Assembly (NCBI RefSeq): GCF_030813245.1
Contig: NZ_JAUSUA010000004.1
Span: forward strand, 62,001-126,000
Reading direction: 5' to 3'
Length of the DNA stretch: 64,000 nucleotides
Origin: Alkalicoccobacillus murimartini
Lineage (GTDB): Bacteria > Bacillota > Bacilli > Bacillales > Bacillaceae_D
The notes under the pieces were generated by a model. The model saw only the letters and a program-made list of their open reading frames with translations, made no database searches and was not told the origin of the DNA. Below, piece after piece: positions 41,940 through 51,199 of the stretch (position 1 is its first letter; each line of letters starts with the position of its first letter). The translations under genes were made by a program, and so were the position numbers.

Positions 41940-44800
41940 GACGGCGCATCAGCCTCCTTTTGATCGTCTGTTACTCGGCAAATCGGACTGTACGGACAGC
42001 TGTCGCGACAATCTAGCGGTCTTACGGGAAAAGAGCTGGTCATACCTTGCCACAAATCCTGCACTTTATTTTCAAGATCATATTTATCCAAGAAGGCTTG
42101 TGTACCTAAATCATTTTCTTTATTTTTACAATGGGAGCTTACCAAAAATCGAGAGTGCTTACCCACTTCATTTTCCTGCCATATTCCATTGTTGCTTCTT
42201 TTATCTGGTGCTCTTAATGAAATATAAGAGGCACCTACGGCATGAAATGTCTTTCCTGTTTGTTTTTCTAATTGATTGCTCAGAATATAACTGTACAGTG
42301 GAAGCTGTAATTTCAAACCGGTTCGTACTTCTTCCTCCATCTTTAGAGAGGATTGGCCTGTTTTATAGTCATAAATGACAAACTCTCCGTCCTGTTGGTC
42401 TACACGATCAATTTTACCAGTCAGGGTTATCTTATCTCCCACTCCGTTATCCATCTCAAAATGAAGAGGGCGTTCAAGTGAGGAAATGGACATGTCTGAT
42501 AGTCTTGCATTGTCCCAAAACAGCTTGCGTTCAGCGGTCCACCAATCTAGGAGACGTTGAAGCCACTGCTGCTTCAATAGATTTAACTCAAGCTTTGTCA
42601 CATGAGGACTCTCTTCTTCTATCAACTGCCACTCTTCATCTAGTTTCTCTTGTATCATACTAGGAACCTGTTGTTTCTCTTGCTCAGTGAGTGAAGCAAA
42701 AGGACGTTCGATTACATCTAACTCCTTATAAAGCCATTCAATAAGATCATGGACCAGCTTCCCTATTAGTATAAAGGAGACTCCTGTTGATTCCGCTTCC
42801 GGTTCATTTACCTGTAGAAGTCGTTCAAAGGAATAACGAATGGGACATCGGGCGTAGCTCTCTAATGCCGTAATAGCAACTGTAGGTAGTTGCTTTAGTT
42901 GATTCTCAATAGAGGGTGAAACTGGCTCATCGCCTAATTGCAATCGATGAAGGTGTTCTTCGATGGTTTGAATGTCCCGAGGCATGTCTGGAACCTCATA
43001 GTATTTGCCTCTCCAATATGCCATCATCTCTCTCTGCTCTACTTCTGAATCGGCCTGCCTATGAGCCATTCTAGTCTCAAATGACCACTTCTTCTTTGGA
43101 ACCGATGTTTCAAGCAAAGGAGAAGGCAGTAATGGATGATGAGGGTCTACTCCTTCAACAAAACTAAAAACGAGTTCTTCCGCTACATAAAATAATTGTT
43201 CAAAGTACGCTTCTTGTTTTTTGCGAAAATGTGATTGGCTTGGTTTACCATATGGGATGTGATATTCATACAAGTCCGATTCTTGAATATAACCAGCTAA
43301 GGTATAACCCCCAGGAAATTGATCCGCACCCAACGAAGGAATATATAACGTTTTCCCTGTAAATCGGGCAATATCTTGCCATGAATATGAAGCCGTTCCT
43401 GTTCGTAAGCCTGCTTTCTGCACAAATTCCTTCTTCTGAACAGATGCCTTTACCCACTCCTGCATAAATGACAACGAAACCGTAAGATCACCCATCTCAT
43501 GCTGTTTATACACATCTACTTTGCGTTGTATCGTTTTCTTGATCTTGTTTAGTGCTTGTTTCTCTTGTATCAAATAATCTAATGTATGCACGTTCGTCTC
43601 ATTGGCTATTTGATCATCGAGCCACTGCTCCAATTCCAACTGTTCAAGACAATCAAGTAATTGATTAAGATAATCAATAAAACGAGTCTCAAGTTTCCAC
43701 TTTATCTCAGTCATTTGAGCACATCTTGCATCAATATTTTCTATACCAGTCTGACCCGTTCGTTTCAGTTGTCGCTTCGCTTTTGCATAGACTATGCCTG
43801 TTCCCCCATAAAATTGGAGAAGACGTAATGAAAGAGATTCGCGACTTTGCTTATCAAAATCGTTTTGAAGTAAAGTTTCTACTAATTGATAGGATGAGGT
43901 TTGTCCCAATTGACGCATAGTTGGTAACGCAATGGCTACATTTGCTTCTAGTGCAGCGCTGCGCCACAAATCTTTTTCAGCTGAGGGTAGGACAATCGCT
44001 GCTTCTGATTGATGAACGTGTAAATCTTGTACAAGCCCTGTCCATTGTTCCCTATTTGTTGTTGCTTTTATTAAGGAAACGGCTGAGGCTGTTTGTTTTG
44101 TAGGAATTACGGTGAAATCGGACGTATCATAGCCTATTTTCGTTAAATCAGTTAACGTTTCTTCAACAATATCTAGTGGTGCATAATTAGGTAAATAAAT
44201 AGTGACTTTAATATTCGCTTGAAGTAATGCTTCCAACATTCTAAATTGCAGTGGGCTAAAGTCATAAAAGCCATCCACAACAACATGCCACTGAAATGGA
44301 TTCTCTTCCTTCTCAAGTACATTGGCCGCGTGAAGAATTTGGTTCTCAGGATCTAATGCCTGATATTTCTTTAACATCTTTTCATACGCAATAAATGTAG
44401 GCATACATTCCTCTAATGAAAGGGAAACTGCCTCAATTGGCACACAGAGTCTTTTTAATTGTCCATAAGTATCCGCCAACGCTCTAGCCTTTTCTTTTGG
44501 TGAACGAGCATCAACTTCTGACTCAGACTCAAGAATACGTTGAAAAAAAAGCGCCCTTTCTTGTTCTGTTAAAGAAAGGAACGCCATCTTCTTTTCTAAA
44601 AATGTATGTTCAGCCACATCGTCAAACGTACCAAATGTCAAAGGAAGGTTAGAAGAGCGAGCAGCCTTTAACCATGAACTTGAGGGCATGACATAATAAA
44701 TGGTTTGCTTTAGCTCTTTCATTTCTCCAGCGTATTGTCTCAGCCGACTCATACTGCCTATATCTCTTAAGGTAGTACCCAATACACGTTGAGTAGACAT
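41936..44800 (-). CDS. AddB-like nuclease subunit, short form
   Basis: A 954-residue partner of the AddA-like protein. The inactive UvrD-like scaffold is recognisable (V-V-V-D-G-F-Y-D-F-S-P-L-Q near 170). The C-terminal nuclease has L-V-H-D-L near 680, L-T-G-K-I-D-R near 795 and Y-D-Y-K-T near 807. Four cysteines for the iron-sulfur staple are present: one near 649 (Y-A-R-C-P) and three in D-C-R-D-S-C-P-Y-S-P-I-C near 930-941. The N-terminus lacks the G-x-S-G-S-G-K-T P-loop of Bacillus subtilis AddB, and the protein is about 200 residues shorter. The ATG follows GGAG and touches the elaA stop. Confidence 0.8.
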   Translation of the reverse strand: MSTQRVLGTTLRDIGSMSRLRQYAGEMKELKQTIYYVMPSSSWLKAARSSNLPLTFGTFDDVAEHTFLEKKMAFLSLTEQERALFFQRILESESEVDARSPKEKARALADTYGQLKRLCVPIEAVSLSLEECMPTFIAYEKMLKKYQALDPENQILHAANVLEKEENPFQWHVVVDGFYDFSPLQFRMLEALLQANIKVTIYLPNYAPLDIVEETLTDLTKIGYDTSDFTVIPTKQTASAVSLIKATTNREQWTGLVQDLHVHQSEAAIVLPSAEKDLWRSAALEANVAIALPTMRQLGQTSSYQLVETLLQNDFDKQSRESLSLRLLQFYGGTGIVYAKAKRQLKRTGQTGIENIDARCAQMTEIKWKLETRFIDYLNQLLDCLEQLELEQWLDDQIANETNVHTLDYLIQEKQALNKIKKTIQRKVDVYKQHEMGDLTVSLSFMQEWVKASVQKKEFVQKAGLRTGTASYSWQDIARFTGKTLYIPSLGADQFPGGYTLAGYIQESDLYEYHIPYGKPSQSHFRKKQEAYFEQLFYVAEELVFSFVEGVDPHHPLLPSPLLETSVPKKKWSFETRMAHRQADSEVEQREMMAYWRGKYYEVPDMPRDIQTIEEHLHRLQLGDEPVSPSIENQLKQLPTVAITALESYARCPIRYSFERLLQVNEPEAESTGVSFILIGKLVHDLIEWLYKELDVIERPFASLTEQEKQQVPSMIQEKLDEEWQLIEEESPHVTKLELNLLKQQWLQRLLDWWTAERKLFWDNARLSDMSISSLERPLHFEMDNGVGDKITLTGKIDRVDQQDGEFVIYDYKTGQSSLKMEEEVRTGLKLQLPLYSYILSNQLEKQTGKTFHAVGASYISLRAPDKRSNNGIWQENEVGKHSRFLVSSHCKNKENDLGTQAFLDKYDLENKVQDLWQGMTSSFPVRPLDCRDSCPYSPICRVTDDQKEADAPS

Positions 44801-45253
44801 TTATTTGCTCCTTTTTGTACGCAGCATATCAACATGATCAATATCATCAAGAAGATATACTTCTGATATTGGAGTAAAATCAAACGAACGATAAAAACGA
44901 TCTAAATAGAATTGAGCTTGAATTTGAATCGTTTGCTGGCTATAGTCCTCTTCTAAAACGTGAATCGATTGTCTCATTAATTCTTTTCCGCTTTCAGAAC
45001 CTCTCCACTCTTTTTTAACAAGCACTCTACCAATCGACGCATGTTCCCTTTCAGCAGAAGGTAGAAAAAGCCTTGAATATGCTGCTAATTCATCGCCAAC
45101 ATACCCTACCAAATGGATCGCTTCTTGATCTTTTCCGTCCACCTCTTCATACGGACAGTTTTGTTCAAATACAAAAACATTCACTCTAGCTTGTAGAATG
45201 TCATATAGCTCCTGTGTATGTAATTCACTAAACGTTTTTTTAACCCACTTCAT
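44801..45253 (-). CDS. elaA: ElaA family GNAT acetyltransferase
   Basis: A 150-residue protein with the ElaA signature: N-terminal L-Q-A-R-V-N-V-F-V-F-E-Q near 22, C-P-Y-E-E-V-D-G-K-D near 33, and the acetyl-CoA motif I-G-R-V-L-V-K-K-E-W-R near 74. The acceptor of ElaA is not known. Its stop codon abuts the start of the addB-like gene, so the three genes are probably one transcript. Confidence 0.88.
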   Translation of the reverse strand: MKWVKKTFSELHTQELYDILQARVNVFVFEQNCPYEEVDGKDQEAIHLVGYVGDELAAYSRLFLPSAEREHASIGRVLVKKEWRGSESGKELMRQSIHVLEEDYSQQTIQIQAQFYLDRFYRSFDFTPISEVYLLDDIDHVDMLRTKRSK

Positions 45254-45281
45254 GATTCATTTCCTCTTTTCGTTATCTAGA

Positions 45282-45659
45282 TTAATTAGACATGCCAATA
45301 TTAAAGCCCAAAAGCAACACAATCGATAGGGCCGTGATACAGATAAACCAATAGATAGATGTTCCTCGTTGTTTCCTTTTTGTTTTTCTTAATATGACTT
45401 CCATTGAATAGATCAATATGAGTGAAATCATGCCCTTGATGATGTATTGCGCAGGAAATTGATACACATACAAAATCGCAACACCCGATACTATGGATAA
45501 ACTATATAAGAGCCAAAGGATGGTGCGTAATAATCGATTGGCAAATGATACCTTCCATTTATAAAGCAAAAATAGAACGCCAAATAAAAGGATAAGTAGC
45601 ATCCAAGTTCCTATGTGAACCTTATAATATAAAAGAAAAGTTTGAGCGTCCAAGGTCAT
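45282..45659 (-). CDS. YisL-like membrane protein (DUF1516)
   Basis: About 125 residues with four hydrophobic helices and a K-R-K-Q-R loop before the last one, matching the layout of Bacillus subtilis YisL. The N-terminal H-I-G-T-W segment resembles the H-I-T-T-W of that protein. Starts are uncertain: ATG 45659 lies immediately after AGGGGG, while TTG 45653 has normal spacing. Function unknown. It precedes elaA by 28 bases. Confidence 0.75.
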   Translation of the reverse strand: MTLDAQTFLLYYKVHIGTWMLLILLFGVLFLLYKWKVSFANRLLRTILWLLYSLSIVSGVAILYVYQFPAQYIIKGMISLILIYSMEVILRKTKRKQRGTSIYWFICITALSIVLLLGFNIGMSN

Positions 45660-45782
45660 CCCCCTGCATGATGTACTCATCAATATGATTCAACACTTCT
45701 GTCTCATGATTCTATCGAATTCATTACCCTACGGCAATCTTTCTTTTCTTCAAAGTGTATCATATTGATTATAGACATACAC

Positions 45783-45809
45783 AAAAAAGAGCAGGTATCC
45801 CTGCTCTTC
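45783..45809 (-). terminator. Terminator after phoU
   Basis: AAGAGCAGG and CCTGCTCTT arms with a short loop, then T residues on the minus strand. It marks the end of the pst operon. Confidence 0.88.
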
Positions 45810-45817
45810 CTTCTGAA

Positions 45818-46468
45818 CTAATTTAAGTCAAAATGCTCTCCGTTTGATTCATAGATGACCCACTCTGCTACATTCGTTGCATAGTCGGCTATACGTTCAA
45901 TGTACCTGGCAATAAAGGCCAACTGAGTAAGCTGTTCTGCATCCTGTTCTGATGCCTCATTTTTAAACAATCCTTTGATAAAAAGTCCAAACTGAGCATC
46001 AACTTTGTCATCTAAGGCGGCCATTTTTTGAGCCACAATTAAATTCTTTGTTCGGAATGATTCTAACGATTCCTTCATCATCGTGCGAGCGTCTCTCGCC
46101 ATTTGTAATAATTCCTGCTTTTTAATTTGATAGCTGCCTGCATCAATTCGTTTTGATACTTTTGCAAAATCAACAGCTAGATCACCGACTCTCTCCAAAT
46201 CCCCTGCAATTTTCATCGCTGCAATGAGATTACGAAGATCTGTAGCAACAGGCTGTTGGCGAGCAATGAGTTGGAAAACCTCATTATTAATTTGCAACTC
46301 ATATTGATTTATCTTTGTATCATACTCAATGATTGAATTCATTAGCTCTTGATCAGACTGTTCAAATGCTTCTAAAGCACGATCGAATTGCTTTAAAACT
46401 TCTGCACCCAAATTAGTAATTTGATCCTTTACATCCTCCATGTGCTGATGGAACGAACTACGTAACAT
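45818..46468 (-). CDS. phoU: Phosphate signalling protein PhoU
   Basis: A 216-residue protein made of two three-helix PhoU repeats. The metal-binding signatures appear as L-E-R-V-G-D-L-A-V-D near 80 and I-E-R-I-A-D-Y-A-T-N-V near 190. It modulates Pst activity and Pho signalling in many bacteria. The ATG at 46468 follows AAAGGAGGGG with correct spacing; the TTG one codon earlier is too close. It closes the pst operon, whereas Bacillus subtilis lacks phoU in this place. Confidence 0.93.
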   Translation of the reverse strand: MLRSSFHQHMEDVKDQITNLGAEVLKQFDRALEAFEQSDQELMNSIIEYDTKINQYELQINNEVFQLIARQQPVATDLRNLIAAMKIAGDLERVGDLAVDFAKVSKRIDAGSYQIKKQELLQMARDARTMMKESLESFRTKNLIVAQKMAALDDKVDAQFGLFIKGLFKNEASEQDAEQLTQLAFIARYIERIADYATNVAEWVIYESNGEHFDLN

Positions 46469-46507
46469 CAAGACCCCTCCTTTATCATCATCGAAAAGCT
46501 TCGGTTT

Positions 46508-47296
46508 TTAACCAAACTGACCAGAAATATATTGCTCTGTTTTTTTGTTGTCAGGATTTGTGAAGATTTTGTTTGTATCACCAATCTCCATTAATTCTCC
46601 CATGTAAAAGAATGCGGTCTTATCTGAAATACGTGCTGCTTGCTGCATGTTATGTGTCACGATCACAATCGTATATGACTTACGAAGCTCATCAATTAAT
46701 TCCTCTACTTTAGAGGTACTGATTGGATCAAGCGCAGACGTTGGCTCATCCATTAAAATAACAGAAGGAGTCGTAGCCAGTGCTCTAGCTATACATAAAC
46801 GCTGCTGCTGTCCACCTGAAAGACCTAACCCATTTGTATGAAGACGGTCCTTCACTTCATCCCACAAAAACGCATCTTTCAAACTTTGCTCCACAAGCTC
46901 ATCCAGCTTTTGCTTCTTTTTCACACCGTGAACACGGGGGCCATAAGCAACATTTTCATAAATTGATTTTGGGAACGGATTGGGCTTCTGGAAAACCATC
47001 CCGACTTTTTTACGAAGGTCCACTAGATCTGGTTTTCCTGTCAGTAGACTATCGCCTTTGTAGACAATATCCCCAGACATTTTTACACTTGGATTCATGT
47101 TAATCATTAAGTTAAGTGTTTTAATGAATGTTGATTTCCCACAACCAGAAGGTCCAATAATTGCTGTTACCTCTGATTCATTTATATCAAACGAAACATT
47201 TTTTAATGCATGATTTGTGCCATACCAAAGGTTAAAATCTTTTACGTTATATACGGCTTGTAGCGCCTGTGCTTGTTTTTCCATTGTCATAGTCAA
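46508..47296 (-). CDS. pstB: Phosphate ABC transporter ATPase, copy 2
   Basis: About 262 residues. Walker A G-P-S-G-C-G-K-S, signature L-S-G-G-Q-Q-Q-R, Walker [11 protein letters not shown] and the switch histidine in V-T-H-N-M are present. TTG 47296 follows GGGGGAG with 6 bases, and ATG 47290 is the alternative. The frame stays open to 47392 but that would run into the other pstB gene. Two tandem ATPases also occur in Bacillus subtilis (pstBA and pstBB). They may form a heterodimer (inference). Confidence 0.93.
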   Translation of the reverse strand: MTMTMEKQAQALQAVYNVKDFNLWYGTNHALKNVSFDINESEVTAIIGPSGCGKSTFIKTLNLMINMNPSVKMSGDIVYKGDSLLTGKPDLVDLRKKVGMVFQKPNPFPKSIYENVAYGPRVHGVKKKQKLDELVEQSLKDAFLWDEVKDRLHTNGLGLSGGQQQRLCIARALATTPSVILMDEPTSALDPISTSKVEELIDELRKSYTIVIVTHNMQQAARISDKTAFFYMGELMEIGDTNKIFTNPDNKKTEQYISGQFG

Positions 47297-47309
47297 TTCT
47301 TGCTCCCCC

Positions 47310-48119
47310 TTAACCAAATCGTCCAGATATATAATCCTCGGTTTGCTTCTCATCCGGATTAGAGAATAATTTGTCCGTTTCATTGTACTCAATTAAACGG
47401 CCATTAAAGAAAAAGGCTGTTTTATCTGAAATTCGGGATGCCTGCTGCATATTATGAGTCACGATGACAATCGTATAGTCTTTTTTCAGATCAAGAATTA
47501 GTTCTTCAATTTTCGCGGTTGCAATTGGATCAAGCGCTGATGCTGGCTCATCTAATAACAAAACATTCGGTTTCATTGAAAGTGTGCGAGCAATACATAA
47601 GCGTTGCTGTTGTCCACCAGATAGAGAGAGCGCAGACTCGTGTAAACGGTCTTTGACTTCATCCCACAATGCTGCTTTTTTCAAAGAGTCCTCAACCCGT
47701 TCTTTCCACTCTTTTTTAGGGATACCATGGAATCTAAGACCATGAGTCAGATTGTTATAGATCGATTTTGGAAATGGATTTGGACGTTGGAATACCATCC
47801 CTATTTCCTTACGAAGTGCAACTACATTTACTTCTTTTGAAAGTAGGTTTAACCCTTGGTATTCTATTTCTCCAGTATTACGTGCAATCGGAATCAGATC
47901 ATTCATTCGATTAATACTGCGTAAAAACGTAGATTTCCCACAGCCTGAAGGTCCGATCAATGCCGTAACCGCCTGTTTATCTATATCTAAAGAAAGCTCC
48001 TGAACGGCATGATTATCACCGTAATAAATATTTAAATCCTTTACCGTTAATATCTGACTCGTATTCACAGCGCTTTTTTCACTCTCCATGTGCTGTTTTT
48101 CTGCCGTTACAATGGACAT
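47310..48119 (-). CDS. pstB: Phosphate ABC transporter ATPase, copy 1
   Basis: A 269-residue ATPase with Walker A G-P-S-G-C-G-K-S near 56, the Q-loop F-Q-R-P-N-P-F-P near 108, signature L-S-G-G-Q-Q-Q-R and Walker [11 protein letters not shown]. It is clearly related to the next gene but distinct (for example S-A-L-S-L-S-G-G versus N-G-L-G-L-S-G-G), so the duplication is old. The ATG follows AAGGGGGGCG. It lies 17 bases after pstA. Confidence 0.94.
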   Translation of the reverse strand: MSIVTAEKQHMESEKSAVNTSQILTVKDLNIYYGDNHAVQELSLDIDKQAVTALIGPSGCGKSTFLRSINRMNDLIPIARNTGEIEYQGLNLLSKEVNVVALRKEIGMVFQRPNPFPKSIYNNLTHGLRFHGIPKKEWKERVEDSLKKAALWDEVKDRLHESALSLSGGQQQRLCIARTLSMKPNVLLLDEPASALDPIATAKIEELILDLKKDYTIVIVTHNMQQASRISDKTAFFFNGRLIEYNETDKLFSNPDEKQTEDYISGRFG

Positions 48120-48135
48120 GTGAACGCCCCCCTTA

Positions 48136-49023
48136 TTATTTTGAAGCTGTTAGTTTTTTATGAAGTCTTTTACCAAACCATCTCGCAAATAGGTTAAACA
48201 ATAGAACCGCAATGACAAGCACAGCTGATGCTCCATCGGCAATCTCACGGATATCAGGAACAAGTCCTTGTGTATTTACTTTCCAAATATGAACGGCCAA
48301 CGTTTCAGCTGGTCTAAAAATGTTAAGTGGTGATGTTTCACTAAACGGATTAAAGTTCATCCAGTTTAAACGTGGTGTTGTAAGTCCTGCTGTAAACAAT
48401 AGAGCAGCCGCTTCACCAAATACTCGACCCGATGCTAAGATAACCCCTGTTAGAATCGAAGGGAACGCAGCAGGAAGAATAACCGTACGAATGGTATCCC
48501 AATGAGTAATACCTAATGCAAAGCTTGCTTCCTTCTGATCACGCGGAACGCTAGTAATGGCGTCTTCACAGACACGAACCATAACAGGAAGGTTAAAGAC
48601 TGTAAGAGCAAGTGCTCCACCAATGATTGTGTAACCCCAGCCCGTAATAGATACAAACAATAATAATCCAAACATCCCAACAACGATTGAAGGAAGAGAA
48701 GCCAAAACTTCTATACATGTACGAATAAAGTTTGTAATTTTACCAGGCTTCGCGTACTCAGCCATATAAATGCCTCCACCAATACCAAGAGGAACCGTGA
48801 AAACCATTGTTAGAAACAAAATATAAAACGAATTAAACAGTTGAGGTCCAATTCCTCCACCAGCACGGAATGAGCTTGGTGGGTTCGTTAAGAAATCAAA
48901 CGATATTACACCAAATCCTCTATAAAAGATATACCCTAACAAACCAGCCAAAATGGCGACAATAATACCTGCAATCACAGTAAATAATCCTGTTGCGAGT
49001 TTATCAGTCATTTTTGTATTCAT
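48136..49023 (-). CDS. pstA: Phosphate ABC transporter permease PstA
   Basis: A 295-residue permease with about six transmembrane helices and the inner-membrane EAA-like loop ([15 protein letters not shown] near 190). G-G-I-Y-M-A-E-Y-A near 85 is typical of PstA. It pairs with PstC to form the phosphate channel. The ATG follows GGAGG and overlaps the pstC stop by one base (TAATG), so translation is coupled. Confidence 0.95.
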   Translation of the reverse strand: MNTKMTDKLATGLFTVIAGIIVAILAGLLGYIFYRGFGVISFDFLTNPPSSFRAGGGIGPQLFNSFYILFLTMVFTVPLGIGGGIYMAEYAKPGKITNFIRTCIEVLASLPSIVVGMFGLLLFVSITGWGYTIIGGALALTVFNLPVMVRVCEDAITSVPRDQKEASFALGITHWDTIRTVILPAAFPSILTGVILASGRVFGEAAALLFTAGLTTPRLNWMNFNPFSETSPLNIFRPAETLAVHIWKVNTQGLVPDIREIADGASAVLVIAVLLFNLFARWFGKRLHKKLTASK

Positions 49024-49958
49024 TAAAATGACCTCCTAGATGATAAGAATCGAATAATAAGGATAAAGATATATGACATCACAAGCAGGATTAAACCAAG
49101 TGACCATAAGACGTTGTTATCCACACTACCTTGCACCGTATGTCCCATATTTAATGTAATAATCGTCGTTAATGTAGCTGTAGGATCTGTTAAAGATTCA
49201 GCTATTGTACGAGCATTTCCGATAACCATTTGAACCGCAAGAGCTTCACCAAACGCACGAGCCATACCTAGCACTATTGCTGTAAGTAGCATTGGCCAAG
49301 CAGCTGGTAAAAGGACTCTCCTGATTGTTTGCCACCTCGTTGCACCTAAAGCGAGCGACGATTCACGCAAACCATTTGGTAAAGTGCGCAAAGCATCTGT
49401 CGCAATACTTGTTACAGTAGGTAAGATCATGACGGAAAGAACGATTGTTCCAGCAAGTAAACCAAAACCTTGTCCACCAACGTATTGACGAACAAATGGA
49501 ACAATGACACTCAAACCAATAAATCCATAAACAACTGAAGGAATTCCTACAAGTAGTTCAATGACTGGCTGTAAAATTCTTTTACCCCATGAAGGAGCAA
49601 TTTCGATCATATAAATAGCAGCCCCAACCCCAAGCGGAGCAGCTACTAAAGCAGCTAATATTGTTACTGCAAAAGAACCAAAAATAAATGGGAGTGCACC
49701 ATATACTGGTCCACCATTTGCTTCACTTCGGGTTGGGTTCCAATCAAAGCCTGTCAAAAAGCTGATTGGATTTACTCCATTCACCACAAATGCCTGAAGC
49801 CCCTTAGTCAACAGGAAAAGTGTAATAGACATTGTCGCTAAAATAATGATTGAGGCGCACCCATAAACAATAATTTTCCCTTTGCGCTCAATTTTCTCTG
49901 CGTTGCGATTGTTTTTCTTTAATAAACGGTCGTGGACAGTCTGCTGCTGTGCCGCCAT
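49023..49958 (-). CDS. pstC: Phosphate ABC transporter permease PstC
   Basis: A 311-residue permease with six transmembrane helices after a polar N-terminal segment of about 30 residues. F-D-W-N-P-T (near 70), the coupling loop R-E-S-S-L-A-L-G-A-T-R-W and G-L-A/M-A-R-A-F-G-E-A-L-A are diagnostic. It follows pstS after a spacer that holds an imperfect hairpin. Confidence 0.95.
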   Translation of the reverse strand: MAAQQQTVHDRLLKKNNRNAEKIERKGKIIVYGCASIIILATMSITLFLLTKGLQAFVVNGVNPISFLTGFDWNPTRSEANGGPVYGALPFIFGSFAVTILAALVAAPLGVGAAIYMIEIAPSWGKRILQPVIELLVGIPSVVYGFIGLSVIVPFVRQYVGGQGFGLLAGTIVLSVMILPTVTSIATDALRTLPNGLRESSLALGATRWQTIRRVLLPAAWPMLLTAIVLGMARAFGEALAVQMVIGNARTIAESLTDPTATLTTIITLNMGHTVQGSVDNNVLWSLGLILLVMSYIFILIIRFLSSRRSF

Positions 49959-49993
49959 AACAATGGCCCCCTTGCAAAAGATATATAAGATAA

Positions 49994-50039
49994 AGGCCGG
50001 AGAACATCGGTGTTTATCTATCCGATCTTCTCTCAGCCT
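49994..50039 (-). promoter_or_regulatory. Intercistronic hairpin between pstS and pstC
   Basis: Arms beginning AGGCCGGAGAACATCGG (left) and ending CTTCTCTCAGCCT (right) pair imperfectly over about 17 bp. There is no T run. Such a structure could protect the pstS message or lower expression of the downstream genes. Confidence 0.5.
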
Positions 50040-50050
50040 ATTAAATGATT

Positions 50051-50992
50051 TTATTGTACGTCTGTTTGATTTCCTTCAGCATCACGTTCAACTTGCATAT
50101 CCGTTGAAGGAATATATCCAAGCTCAGGAACTACAACTTGTTGAACATCTTCACTCATCATGTAATCAAGGAACGTTTTTGCTAGACCTTCAGGCTCTCC
50201 ATTTGTATACGAGTGCATGTAAGCCCAAACTGCATAGTCTCCAGTTGTTACATTTTCATCTGTTTGCTCTACACCATCTAATTGAAGTGGAAGAACTGAA
50301 TCATCGTTATAATAAGAGAAAGCTAGGTAACCAATCGCACCTTCTGTTTCAGAAATAATTTGTTTTACTGTGTTTGAAGAATCCTCTGTGATTCCTTCAG
50401 CTGGCTCAGCACCATCTAATGCGTAGTTTACAAATGTTGCACGTGTACCTGATGAGTCAGGACGGTTAACCAATGTAATTTCAACATCTTCTCCACCAAG
50501 CTCAGACCAGTTTGTTACTTCACCAGTAAATACTTTAATCAGATCTTCAGAAGAGATATCTTCAATACCTACTTCAGGATGAACAGCTGGGCCCATACCT
50601 ACTACTGCAATACGGTGGTCGACTAGCTCATCTGCAGGAATTTCTTCTTTTTCTTCTGCAAATACATCCGAGTTACCGATATCTACTGAACCGTCTGCTA
50701 CCTGGCTAAGACCTTGACCTGATCCACCAGCTTGCACTTGAATATCAGCACCAGCATTAGCTGCCATAAATTCTTCTGCTCCTGCTGCCATTAATGGTTG
50801 AATCGCACTTGAACCTGAGAGAACTAGTTGACCTTCAGCTTCTTCAGATGGTGCTTCTTCTTCACCAGAATCTGTACCTCCATCAGCTGAACCTCCAGTA
50901 CCTGTTTCATCCTCTGAACCATTTCCACAAGCAGCTACAACCGCAAGCATTAGTGTTAACATCATGAACAAAAGAAGCTTTTTCATTTTCAA
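50051..50992 (-). CDS. pstS: Phosphate-binding lipoprotein PstS
   Basis: A 313-residue extracellular lipoprotein. The signal ends V-V-A-A-C (lipid Cys near 22), followed by a glycine/acid-rich linker to about 52. The binding domain shows the phosphate-contact segments S-G-S-S-A-I-Q-P near 60, G-S-G-Q-G near 92 and R-P-D-S-S-G-T-R near 180. The start is TTG 50992 (or ATG 50986) behind GGGAGG. It leads the pst operon under PhoP boxes. Confidence 0.96.
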   Translation of the reverse strand: MKMKKLLLFMMLTLMLAVVAACGNGSEDETGTGGSADGGTDSGEEEAPSEEAEGQLVLSGSSAIQPLMAAGAEEFMAANAGADIQVQAGGSGQGLSQVADGSVDIGNSDVFAEEKEEIPADELVDHRIAVVGMGPAVHPEVGIEDISSEDLIKVFTGEVTNWSELGGEDVEITLVNRPDSSGTRATFVNYALDGAEPAEGITEDSSNTVKQIISETEGAIGYLAFSYYNDDSVLPLQLDGVEQTDENVTTGDYAVWAYMHSYTNGEPEGLAKTFLDYMMSEDVQQVVVPELGYIPSTDMQVERDAEGNQTDVQ

Positions 50993-51028
50993 AGTAACAA
51001 CCTCCCATTTTCTCTACAATTATTTACT

Positions 51029-51041
51029 GGGCGTAACGCCC
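51029..51041 (-). promoter_or_regulatory. Palindrome at the 5' end of the pst transcript
   Basis: GGGCGTAACGCCC is a 13-base inverted repeat about 14 bases after the -10 element, so it would be close to the 5' end of the message. It could be an RNA stabiliser or a repressor site; this is not known. Confidence 0.45.
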
Positions 51042-51054
51042 CTCTTTCAACTGA

Positions 51055-51108
51055 AGTATAAGCTTGTTCTATTAAGTTGTTATGATCTGAATGTAAAGAT
51101 TGTGTAAA
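51055..51108 (-). promoter_or_regulatory. pstS promoter with four phased PhoP boxes
   Basis: On the minus strand TTTACA (51103-51108), TTTACA (51092-51097), ATCATA (51081-51086) and TTAATA (51070-51075) recur at exact 11-base steps, the layout of PhoP-binding sites in Bacillus. A -10-like TATACT lies at 51055-51060. Phosphate starvation should switch the operon on. Confidence 0.85.
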
Positions 51109-51146
51109 GAGAAAGTAAGCGCAATCATTAAATGATGTTTACAAAC

Positions 51147-51183
51147 AAAAAAAACCTCCAACCAGTTGTAGTGGTTAGAGGGT
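51147..51183 (-). terminator. Terminator after the DinB gene
   Basis: ACCTC-AACCA and TGGTT-GAGGT arms with one mismatch, followed by a run of T on the minus strand. Confidence 0.85.
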
Positions 51184-51199
51184 AAAAAGTGACTCTATT

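Noticed and set aside
41644-42378. Plus-strand frame of 244 codons inside the addA/addB-like genes
   Set aside because: It is antisense to two well-supported genes, with an unusual Cys/Phe/Leu-rich composition typical of an antisense shadow.
38607-44800. AddAB-like pair as a phage or plasmid island
   Set aside because: Base composition and flanking genes (elaA, YisL-like, che genes) look chromosomal, and no integrase, repeats or tRNA insertion site is seen.
49882-50358. Plus-strand frame of 158 codons over pstC/pstS
   Set aside because: Antisense to the pst genes, with low-complexity Leu/His/Gln composition and no ribosome site.
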